DNA from: Spongilla lacustris
Lineage: Eukaryota > Porifera > Demospongiae > Spongillida > Spongillidae
Reading direction: 5' to 3'
Length of the DNA stretch: 64,000 nt
Assembly (NCBI GenBank): GCA_949361645.1
Contig: OX442415.1
Coordinates: forward strand, 24,595,790 to 24,659,789
This document shows positions 12,945-22,983 of this stretch, piece by piece. The stretch's first letter is position 1. Each line of letters starts with the position of its first letter. The notes beneath the pieces were generated by a model. It saw nothing but the letters and a program-made list of their open reading frames with translations. It was not told where the DNA came from and ran no database searches. Both the position numbers and the translations under genes were made by a program.

Positions 12945-14767
12945 TCACTTTTGGCTGCAAAAAGTGATCCGGGTACGCCGGTACCAGTTTGTTGACAATT
13001 CTTTGCGACGATCCTTAAAACCTAACGCATGCATCGCATGGTGATAAAACATCTTTTTTCTGCAATAAATGAGCATAAAACAGGTCCATGTACAGAGTGT
13101 ATCTCATTTTGCTGCCAAACCAGATCCGCGGTGCGGGTATAATATATATACGTCATATGCATGCAGTTAGGTAAGTACGCCAAAACTGATAATGTACATA
13201 CATGCGTGTTAGGCAGCCCGGAAAAATTGATCCGGGTTGTGGATACTATTTAATCGCATGCGCATCCTATGGTGACTCGGATAACTTAATATTAATATTG
13301 GTAATTTAAATGGACTCTGTCTGTCATTACTAAACTCTGTACTTTAGCCATTTGTAGGTTGATCCTGATGATGCATAAACATATATTGTTGTTACCAACC
13401 TTTAATAACCAACCTAATAAATTAAGAATAACTCTGGGAATGGTGTGTTAGTTTAATCCCCGGGCTTGATAGTACTAGTATTCAATATGTTAGAAAGTCT
13501 GTCGTGTGTTAATATAAATGTTGGAAATATGGCTGTGAATGTGCAGTGAGAGAGTGAGAGAGTGTATTAATTAAAGCTATCCGTCTGTCAGAGATAATGG
13601 TCTGAACCTTGCAGCGAGCGTACCGAGCATTATTACCCGCGTGATCCGGTGACAGAGGTATAAATGACTCCCAGGCATAAATGACTCGGTCATTTACGCC
13701 TAAGGTGTAAATGACTCCTCCTAGACATATATGACAGGGAATTCCATAAGCCACTTGTACTTGTTGAAGCGAGAAAGCTCGCTTGCATGGATAAGGATAA
13801 ATTCTGTATTGTCGAGGATAGGAATCAATATCCTAAGGGCATTTCGAAGGGAGATAAGGCCAATCTAAGGCGCAAATGCAAAAACTTCAAGTTCGACTCA
13901 GTGGGGATCGAATGCTCTTTATCAAAAGAGTACATGTAAAGAAAGGATTTTTGTTATAACCGAAGACGAAAAAAAAAAAAGACGAATTCTCGAGTCATGT
14001 CATGCTGGGATTGAAGGTCAAACAGAAAGTATATATTATTCAGTACGATAATTGAATACTTGTATGTGTACATGTAGGAATATTAAGCCACTAGCCTAGG
14101 CAGAGATAAAACCTTTCTTCTGGGAATATATATATGATATTTGTACAACACTGCGACAAGCTAAGTATCAGAGAGCGAATGCTACGTTTCCATAGTCCAA
14201 TACTATAAGCTATATCCTACTGTTCCAATGCTAAATGTTTGACACCAGGTTAGTGACTTCGCACATGTATAATCCAAACTCTGCAGAAAAGGAATGAGAT
14301 CACATGGAATACACATGCGATCATGTGCAAGGCTGAGGGCCCACAGTTGGAGGTAGGAGGCCATGTTGTATGTGGTCCCCAGGCAGTACTCAATGGTGTG
14401 GATGGCAGGCAGAGAACATTAGTATCTCACTAGATGAGTGCTGTGAAAATTTTAAACAGCAACTATGTCTAGAAAAAATAATGTATATCACCACTGTATG
14501 TATAGCCTCATACACTGCCCATGACAGGCTTAAAAAGCTGCAAGCTAAACTAGCATGTCATTTGTGTGCAATAAATAATAGCACTGTCAATACATAAGTA
14601 CACATATGTACAAATAGGGTACTCTCACCACCATATCAATGCCAGTACATTTCAATTTAATGCAACTGAATTCATGTGAAGTCACGGCATTTAGAAACAT
14701 TATTGATCGAGGGGATATCTATTTAAAACAATAAAACCACAAGGCATATTCTACCAATAGGTTCATT

Positions 14768-14950
14768 GATCCTTTGCCCACCACATCAAAGGGCAATAAG
14801 TATGTGGCCACTTTAGTAGATTATTTCAGCAAGTGGCCTGAAGCTGCACCACTGAAGGATAAGACTGCAGCGATTGTCTCTTGCTTGAAACTCTGCCAGA
14901 TTTTAATTGATTGCTGGATCATTACAGGAAGGTATATGCCCTTATGACAC
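14768..14950 (+). pseudogene. Integrase core fragment (copy 2)
   Basis: The plus strand reads PTTSKGNKYVATLVDYFSKW and continues PEAAPLKDKTAAIVSCL. This is the beginning of an rve-type integrase core including the first catalytic-region Asp (LVDYF). The frame ends at a stop near 14948. It is the inverted partner of the fragment at 10905-10995. Confidence 0.65.
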
Positions 14951-16259
14951 GAATGCACATTTTATCACACTGCCATGCATGTGCAGTTGTACATGACATT
15001 GTGTTGTTTGTACCTGAACGTGACCACTAGGTAAACAACCAGCTATCATGAAGGAGGCTGTATGATAGCTGTTTTAAGTGATAGCCAGTGTAATGTAAAT
15101 GTGTTCATATCAATATGCACAAAAGAACAAACATTACACTCTATATATACATACACCATAGAATGTCTAGATAATTCTGACCAATGCAATGGCCTAACAG
15201 CACATGACTGATTAGCACAGGAGGTGTACAGCTCTACACATGCCCCTTTGGTGAAAGAATACATCCCAGGATAAAAATTATCTGGAGGGCGTCTATTTCT
15301 CCAGGGATAGCGTCATACATTGTCAGCCCCAGCCTTAGTAGAGTCTGCCGTCTCCTGTCTGGGTGGTTGGGCATCAGGATGTTCCTCCTCTTGTATCTCT
15401 TAAGGTACCATCATTTCATTCCCACTATCATCCACCAACTCAAGTGCACTCCAAGGGGTAATTTCGCTGCTTCCTATAGTCCCTTGTCAGTCAATGCCTC
15501 TGCTCAACGTGTAAAGTATTCTGATGCCATCAACATAAACATGTTCTCATTCTTGCTTTTGGGTAGAGGGCCGAGGATATCTGTGGCCACCAATGCATAT
15601 TCACATCCTGCGCTACTAAGTTCCATAGTGAGATATTAAAACATTTAAGGTCATAATTTGCTTTAAAAAGTGAGGCTGTTGTTTTACTTATTAGATAAAG
15701 TAGGAAACACCATTTAATTTACGTGACTATGCCATGGTATTTATATTATCAGATATCTCTTAATTATGAATAAATTTGATAATAGAGGGTTTTGAATATG
15801 TTGAGTTTGATACAATTACTTAACCGCTTACTGTATATTAAATCTAATTGGATTGTTAGTATTTGCATAACAGTGGTAATGTATACTAATGAAATCAAGT
15901 GGTTAATTAATTTCAATTATGAGTTATACTAATTTAAAAGCACCCGGTAGGCATGTTATTTAATTTCATGAATGATGAATGATGTGATCAGTTTTGCAAA
16001 TCATTACTGAATACTCAGAATGTTACAAACTTACAAATGTGTGTACATCCTCATCCCTAACTACTACAGTAAGAATTGATTATTTCCATATGACTAGTTC
16101 AAACCCCCAACTTAGGAGTCCATACCCTACTAACCTCTACCCAAGAGATACTTTGCTTGGAATTGTCATTCCTGCCCAGTGCATGTTGGTTTCACATGCA
16201 CAGTAGTAGTTGATGGGATACCTAGGGTGTGTGAAGGAGAGAATGGAAGGGAGGAGGTA

Positions 16260-16522
16260 GGATGGGAGGTAGTAGGATGAGAGGGAGGAGGAAGGTGGGA
16301 GGGAGGAGGAAGGATGGGAGGGAGGAGGAAGGATGGGAGGGAGGAGGAAGGATGGGAGGGAGGAAGAAGGATGGGAGGGAGGAGGAAGGATGGGAGGGAG
16401 GAGGAAGGATGGGAGGGAGGAGGAAGGATGGGAGGGAGGAGGAAGGATGGGAGGGAGGAGGAAGGATGGGAGGGAGGAGGAAGGATGGGAGGGAGGAGGA
16501 AGGATGGGAGGGAGGTGGAAGG
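16260..16522 (+). repeat. 19-bp purine-rich minisatellite
   Basis: About 13 tandem copies of GGGAGGGAGGAGGAAGGAT. All long ORFs here, on both strands, are products of the repeat being open in several frames and are not genes. Confidence 0.9.
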
Positions 16523-16944
16523 AGAAGCAGAGGGAGGAGCTGAAAAAGCGGAAGGAGGAAGAAGGGAGAGCTGCATACTTAACCAGCCTTTAAGTTGGTC
16601 AAACAGCTGTTGTCTCTTCCTCCACAATGAAGCTCTTACTGCATTCTGGTTCAGCCTGGGGACAATTACAAGATGAGATGTAGGCTCTGCATCATGTAGT
16701 ACCACACAGGCCATTCAGTGAAACTGGCCTCCCCTAGCTTTGAAAGAAGACACTTAATTGAGTTTGCACCTTTGTGTGGGTCTCTGATAGGCTATTCCTA
16801 CTAGCCAATGACATTTGTGTTACTAATGGAGATACTAAAATATTTCAGTGCATATTTGAAATTGGTAACTATTGAACAGCAGATCGAATTCAACATCAAT
16901 ATATAGAAAGACGAACAACATCTGTTTTCAGCATCAATATTTGC

Positions 16945-17110
16945 ATTGTCGGCCTCATCAGATCAGCACACAGATGGCCTGGGCACTAGAATAATGTGAC
17001 TGACTGGTGCAAGAGGTGTGTTGTGTGCACAAGAAGGAAGGACCCAGTGCCAAAGAATCAAGCTGCACTCCAACCTGTCAAAGCTGGTTATCCTCTCCAG
17101 ATTGGGAAGA
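16945..17110 (+). pseudogene. Ty3-type integrase zinc-binding fragment (copy 2)
   Basis: The plus strand reads AHRWPGH, a stop, then NNVTDWCKRCVVCTRRKDPV and PKNQAALQPVKAGYPLQI, before homology ends. It is the inverted counterpart of 11640-11710 and is broken by the same stop after WPGH. The shared stop indicates that the mutation predates the duplication. Confidence 0.65.
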
Positions 17111-18095
17111 ACATTCATTTCAAGTTGAGTTATTAAAATTCAAAGTAAAGTGGTCTTCAAGTTTGATTTGAATATTAACTAGTAAAAAGTCGATAGAGAA
17201 TTGTTCAAATGTTATTCTGCAATTTATAAACCTATGCCAAGTTTAATAGTATAGCATACTTCACTTTAATCACAAGCACCAACACTGCTCAATATACGAC
17301 AATGTATAGTTTCATATGAATGGAGGGGTCAAAGGACTCCAAGATGCTCATTACACTTGCAATTCCATTGTTATGTCTAAGTAATCAATTAAGTGCATAT
17401 TTATCTCCATTTGTGATTTATTTCGGCCGGTGCATACATGCTGCATGGTTTGAGATAATTACAGAAATTAACGTGTACCAATTTGACAATCAAATGGGAC
17501 AGAGGTCCCTAGACGACTAGCCCTTAACAATATACCGGTATGCTGAAGCTTGTGTCCAGTCAATCAACCTCAACAATGGCAAGATATGCTCATGCAGTGC
17601 ATCACAAGAGACTCCTAAGTTAATTGTGGTACAAAAAGTTAGCAGCAGATACAGCGTCACGTGATCATGAACGCCACAGACATCTATAGGATCATGCAGT
17701 TGGGCCGAGAAATGGGCACTTATCCGGTGCTATATTGGGATGGTCATTTAGATGTTAAGCATGGATTTTAAGAACAATCCGCTTTAATTTCATTCCAAAT
17801 TTTAATGGTTTGCAATAATATATAAGGTCATTTTTGTGCACGACTGACGTATAATAAATATTAAATGCGTGGATTTGCCCGTGGTTCCATTGGTTATGGC
17901 CTTATGGGGTACAGGACTAACTGCTTGGCAATAAACTAGTATATATTTAATAAATTTCCCAATGCAATGTTCAGGTAATATGCACTGATCGCACGAAGAG
18001 GTATATGTAGATCAGTGAGTATTGGCATGCACTTATACTACATGCAACTGATCAGTTAAAAAACCCATGCACCCCCCGCTTTTTGCTTGTACTGC
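17111..18095. other. Non-coding region upstream of the lysozyme gene
   Basis: No gene was recognised. About 17500-17640 resembles 21045-21160 (shared GTCCCTAG, CAATATA, CAGTC/ATCAACCTCA and CACA(A/G)G...ACTC(C/T)TAAGT blocks), so both are copies of a diverged dispersed repeat. Confidence 0.4.
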
Positions 18096-18104
18096 TATAA
18101 ATAG
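18096..18104 (+). promoter_or_regulatory. TATA box of the lysozyme gene
   Basis: TATAAATAG lies 69 bp upstream of the start codon, which leaves room for a short 5' UTR of about 35-40 nt. It is a good match to the metazoan TATA consensus. Confidence 0.6.
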
Positions 18105-18164
18105 AGGGAACTGTAGTTACTAAAGTTATAACATCCGAGTAAAAATTAAGGACGAAGTGGTTTC

Positions 18165-18713
18165 ATGGCAGCGCTGACGTTATGCCTTGCCTTCCTGGCT
18201 ACAGTGATAGTATATGCAGGTGCTAAAGCTACCTTCAGCGGACCCTGCAACTCGTATGAGGCTGAGAAGCTGAACGAGGGCTACTACTTGTGTGCGTATA
18301 CCGATTCACGTGGCTTAAGGACAGTTGGAATAGGATTCAACCTGGAGAAACCGGGCGCGCGCTCAAGAATCGCTAGCGTTGGTGCGGATTATGACAAGGT
18401 CAAGAGCGGCTCTCAATGCCTACGCGACTCTCAGATTCAGACGCTGTTCTGGCAAGACATGCAAATCGCCGTCTCATGTGTGTCAAGTTGGCTACCCAAT
18501 TGGTCGTTGCTCAGGGACGGTCCCAAGTCTGCTGTCGTCGACATGGCCTTCAATCTCGGTTGCACAGGCTTGCAGGCATTTCAGAAAATGAAGGCCGCCT
18601 TGGCACAGAATTCTCCTAACTACCCCGTCGCCGCTGCTGAGATGAAGAATTCGCTTTGGTGCTCACAGGTCAAAGGAAGGTGTACGAGGGATATGAACTG
18701 CATGTCAGTGTGA
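18165..18713 (+). CDS. Secreted phage-type (GH24, T4-like) lysozyme
   Basis: This is a single uninterrupted exon of 182 residues. Residues 1-22 form a hydrophobic signal peptide, so the protein is predicted to be secreted. It should hydrolyse the MurNAc-GlcNAc bond of peptidoglycan. The catalytic constellation of T4-type lysozymes is seen directly: Glu38, Asp47 and Thr53, with spacings of 9 and 6 residues as in T4 lysozyme. They sit in LNEGYYLCAY and TDSRGLRTVGIGFNL. The C-terminal half has AVVDMAFNLG, a typical GH24 helix, and ends RDMNCMSV. Several cysteines (28, 43 and others) suit disulfides in an extracellular protein. A probable role is defence against, or digestion of, bacteria. The lack of introns and a GC content above the surrounding AT-rich DNA fit acquisition from phage or bacteria followed by gain of a signal peptide and promoter. 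That origin is inference. Confidence 0.88.
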   Translation: MAALTLCLAFLATVIVYAGAKATFSGPCNSYEAEKLNEGYYLCAYTDSRGLRTVGIGFNLEKPGARSRIASVGADYDKVKSGSQCLRDSQIQTLFWQDMQIAVSCVSSWLPNWSLLRDGPKSAVVDMAFNLGCTGLQAFQKMKAALAQNSPNYPVAAAEMKNSLWCSQVKGRCTRDMNCMSV

Positions 18714-19162
18714 TGACTATACTGATACGTCTACGTGTGCAAAACGAATTTTACTATTGTTATAAAAGCTGCTGTCTTGATTGTTTCTAGTACGCATTAT
18801 TATACATTGTATAATGCACATGTATGTAATTGCAAGCACATAATGCCATTAATGACGAGGAAACGAGGAAAATCAGTCTTGTGAAAGGCTTTCTCATTGA
18901 GAATCGATCCCATGCATGCATCTGTTCTGGTCGCACAAGCGAGTTTCCAATCCGTGTAAACAACTCATATTAGATCTAGACACTGATAGACTTAGCGCTA
19001 GCTATAGTAGAGGATATGCAACTTATGCTACAAAAGGGACTGATCATAGCAGCTATAGGGCTGCCGTAGGCCGGCTAGGCCTAGGGGTCGGACCTGAGGC
19101 CTAACTATTGGAAATTAATTTTAAAATGTCAACCAATCATTGCGTCAGTAACACGTTATACC
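18714..19162. other. 3' flank of the lysozyme gene
   Basis: No second gene was seen. A canonical AATAAA is not evident in the first 150 bp after the stop; only TATAAA-like variants are present. Confidence 0.4.
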
Positions 19163-20242
19163 CAGCGGCGGATCCAGGGGGGGGGGCACTCGCGGCACGT
19201 GCCCCCCCCCCCCCCCCCTCCCCCCAAAAAGCATGCCATTAACTTTATTTTGCTGCTTGAAGCTAGCTAGCTCTGCCTATACCTACGGCTACTACTATTG
19301 ATTCATACAGCGTGTGCGCGTATTAACGATACGCGCCGATATAGATAATCACCGAATTATATGCAATGGTCGCATGATTTCAAGGGATTGAATGTGACGG
19401 AGTGTCAAAACGGCAAATAAACATGCAGGCCCTCTATCTCCTAAACGTAGAAAAGATGAACAACAGCGCCAGCATCTTTAAAGATCCAAGTAGAAAATTG
19501 GAAGGTGCATTCAGTTTCCTACAGATGTACATGTATATCTAAACGATAACGGCTTGGTGCCTTGGCTTTTTATGATGGACTTGGAATTTGGTCCACCGTA
19601 TACCACCTCTGTGATGGTATAGAAGTTAAGAGAACAGCATTTGCGGCATGGCATCCTCGAAAAAATGAATTGGAACTTTTATTGGACAACAACTGAGCAT
19701 GCAGCTATAGCAAATGCATAGCACAATTCAGTCATTGTAATCTAATTTTTTAAAAGAGCAAATTACAACCTTTTTCGAAGGGATTCATCATTCGATGATT
19801 ATAATATAACGAAGTTGCAGAGCTTCAGCATGGACCGGCGTTCCGCCCCAGACTCCGATGAGGGAGCTTACAGTGTATTTTCTAAACGTCGAATGAACGG
19901 TGAATTCAATACTACCGTAGATATTAATATAACCAAGCGTTTGGAAGCGATTTATCGGCGCTTTGAACATGCATATAGGCTGAGCTCTTGATCTGGGACT
20001 ACCCAGCCTCGATCTGTTTTTTGTGCAGTTTTTGCGTACTTTTGGAGGGGTTTTCAACGCAAGAGCGTTGGCTTCTCAGGCTCCGCCCCAGACCCCAATG
20101 GGGGAGCTTACAGCGCTCCCCCATACCCCCTAGCTGGGCGGGAGGGGTGCCCCCCTCGCGCACCCTCCCCGGGGCGACTCCGCCCCCCTTGCCACGCCCT
20201 CACCCGTGCCCCCCCGGCCCCTAAATCCTGGATCCGCCGCTG
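19163..20242. mobile_element. 1,080-bp non-autonomous DNA transposon with CAGCGGCGGATCCAGG ends
   Basis: Perfect 16-bp terminal inverted repeats, CAGCGGCGGATCCAGG, lie at 19163-19178 and 20227-20242. They are flanked on both sides by ATACC (19158-19162 and 20243-20247), giving a 5-bp target-site duplication. Just inside each end is a C/G-rich tract. The interior has no transposase. It contains two diverged copies of CGCCCCAGAC...GGGAGCTTACAG (about 19840 and 20085). The ends resemble those of hAT-type elements, but a 5-bp duplication is not the 8 bp expected for hAT, so the superfamily is uncertain. Confidence 0.75.
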
Positions 20243-20247
20243 ATACC

Positions 20248-22739
20248 ACTTATACGATGTCGATCAACGTACTCATCTCCGTCGGTTTCAACCATTCCTA
20301 TACCATCTGCATGCTCAGAGGCTGAACAAACTCGGAATACAATTCCTCCCCCCCCCCCCCCCTCCCCCCGAGGCACTTGTGAGATTCACGCCTTTGCGAA
20401 GGTTTAGCACTAGCACATACATGTACGAAGGAGAAAGGGTGCACATAAATTAAAAGCTTGGTGTGATTAGCCGTTCGCCAGGGAACACTCCACACTTTCT
20501 AGACACATGAACAGCACCCCAAGGACAAAATGAAAAATGCCGAAGTGTCAGTAGTTTGTGCCAAACAAGAAGAGTCCATTTTAACAGCCAAGAAATCGCA
20601 GCTCGGACAGTATATTACATTTCAAATCCCGTCTCTCACAAAAGTTGAGCACGACGAAGCCATGTCAAACTCTTAGCACATGTTGCTTGCATCTCAAGAT
20701 AGCCACCTGAACTGTGTAATTTTTAGAGTCACTATATACCTCTCACGTATTGTATTGGTTGCACCAGATCAGGCAGATGCGCGCGTGATAAACATGCATA
20801 TTGCTAGTGTAGTTTACACTATACAGTGCATATTGCTATCTTACTGTGCACCTTAAATTACTTTAATCTGAACAAGAAGTGAGCTTGTACAAATTAGGTA
20901 GTCATATACTGCATGCACGCGAGGGTGTGGCCGGTCATAGCTCTATATTGTTACAGCATGCAGACAAGAACATGCCAACTTGCATTTTTATCAGTACCAA
21001 TTTGATGTTAATTAATTCTTGTGCGTATATATAATTATAATCATTTTAAGGGAGCAGACGTCCCTAGCAGACTTAAACAATATATAAGCATTAGACAGCA
21101 TGCCCAGTCGATCGACCTCATCAATGGAAAAAATCACAGGGAACTCTTAAGTGAAATGTTGTGCTGTACAGAGGCAGCTACAGGAAAATGGGCGTCTGCA
21201 TGCACCCTGCAGGCTAATGTGAAGACCAGGCAAGCATGCAGACCTATGTAAAATGATGTTATACACACTACTGACAATAAGCATGTAAAGCTCATACAGT
21301 CACATACGTATGATGGAGGGATATCAAGAAAGGGTATGGAGATGCAGTTATAGAATTCTTTAACCAGTTTAGCATCTCCACAAGATTCCATGAAGCTCTT
21401 GTGATAGTTATGGAATGATTGAAGTGAACGAACTTTGTTCAACTTACCAAGCACCATTGCACCATAAGCAAGGATGTCTACCTTCTAATACATGTGATAC
21501 TGGGTGCTGACAGACCATACAGTATAGAGGGAAACGGATAGTCTCCACAAATAAAAACCAGAATAGAATAGTTCCTAGTATGAAATTTAGTTACTTTGGT
21601 ATAGTGGTCAAGTGCCGCATGCAGATTAGTAGTAGTCAACTTGAAAAAATGGAGTTGGATGTGGGTGTGTTGGCGATTTGAAATTCATTTTAAATGAATT
21701 TCCACCTCTGTCTCCACCCCCTTTAACCCAAATCTCTGTTTGTTGTATATACACTGCTAGCTGATTATGGAAGCACTGCATGCAGCTGAATGTGGAGACA
21801 CTGCTGATTGTGTAGACAGTGGTGAAGACACTGCTGGCTGTGGAATCTACCAGTACTTGTACTGCAATTATGACTCCCGTAAGACCAGGCCCTTATGTCT
21901 GCATTGCAAGAGCCACAGTGCATGCAAAAGCATGTCATCAAGAAAATTAAAGTACATTCCAGGAGCTCGCTTCACTGAAGTGATTGTCAATGAAATATTG
22001 CAACACATGCTTGGACATTCAAGGCCTTCATTTTCTACCAAGTGCCATGCAAGACAGTCCGTGCATGCAATAGCCTCACACAGTAGCTGAATTGGCCTGT
22101 TCAAGCTGCCACAACAGATAGAGTATTTCAACTTTTCCAGCACTAATTGTTCATGATTGAGCAGTTGCTAGCTGTGTATCAATTCGTGTGCTACATGTAG
22201 CTGTCCAGTATGGTGCAAGACATTGTGTATGCTCTAGGTACAATTTGATTGGAGTAGCACTAAATGGTTGACCAAACTGTTTTATACCCTATCTGGGTCT
22301 TCCACCCTGAATATAGGCTCTAAAATGATCACACATGCGCATTTGCTTGCATTGCAAAATTAAAATTCGACAAGCACTATTGGCCACTATACATGTATAT
22401 TCTTCCCTTGCATTGATCACCTATAGTACATGGGATTCCCATTCGAATAGAATAATTTTGCTCTCAAAAGGATGGAGCTGAGTTACAGCACTTAATTTGC
22501 GTTGCATTGCAGAACGACTGGGCGGTCTCTTGTTACATCATTGATAAAAAAGCTTCGAACAGAGTTCATAGTTAATGAGCTTCTTGACACCATTATTTCG
22601 GTACGCAGGGACCTTGATCTAATTATACCCCACTCGGAACAATAGTGTCCCAGTTTTTATAATACACGATGTGATAAGTAATGTATTAATAAGATTATAA
22701 TGAATTGCACGCTGCGCGTTGTAATAAAAAATAATAATG
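20248..22739. other. Non-coding interval between the transposon and the MOV10L1 promoter
   Basis: There is a poly-C run at 20348-20362, and 21045-21160 is a diverged partner of 17500-17640. An ORF at 21767-22090 is cysteine-rich but has no recognisable family, and its frame has no splice or codon support. I do not call it a gene. Confidence 0.35.
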
Positions 22740-22760
22740 CCCCCCCCCCCCCCCCCCCCC
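22740..22760. repeat. Poly-C run upstream of MOV10L1
   Basis: A 21-nt homopolymer about 220 bp upstream of the start codon. Confidence 0.9.
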
Positions 22761-22847
22761 TCATTAATTTTATTGTACGGTACACAATACCTGCATGCGG
22801 TGTTAGTTAATCATACTGAAAAAAGAAAAGCTTCCCACACTTAATTC

Positions 22848-22983
22848 GCGCGGGAAGGCACCTGCATTACCTTTGCGGTGGAACTTTCGGTCGCTACGTT
22901 TATTTAAAGTGGCAAATTGTAACCGCGGATAGAATCGAATTTCTTGTGACACTGGTCTGGGACCGAGATTTATCGGCGCGAAA
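22848..22983 (+). promoter_or_regulatory. Probable MOV10L1 promoter region with two E2F-like motifs
   Basis: GCGCGGGAA (22848-22856) and GGCGCGAAA (22975-22983, abutting the ATG) both match the E2F/DP consensus TTTSSCGC in one orientation. There is a CpG-rich patch around them in otherwise AT-rich DNA and no clear TATA box. Function is inferred from motif only. Confidence 0.35.

Larger units (their letters stand above)
12945..17110. repeat. Composite repeat, copy 2 (rearranged)
   Basis: This is the second copy of the repeat at 8340-11840. Relative to copy 1, an internal segment of about 440 bp (14650-15085) is inverted. The distal segment with the integrase zinc-binding piece (16815-17110) is also inverted and separated by about 1.2 kb that includes a 19-bp minisatellite. 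It lacks the poly-C insertion found in copy 1. Confidence 0.75.

Noticed and set aside
16166..16714. 182-residue Pro/Ser-rich ORF and three plus-strand Gly/Arg ORFs
   Set aside because: They are entirely made by a 19-bp minisatellite that is open in several frames on both strands.
21134..21490. Kinase-like fragment (VDILAYGAMVLGKL on the minus strand)
   Set aside because: It resembles the DVxSFG kinase motif only over a few residues; no other kinase motif was found nearby.
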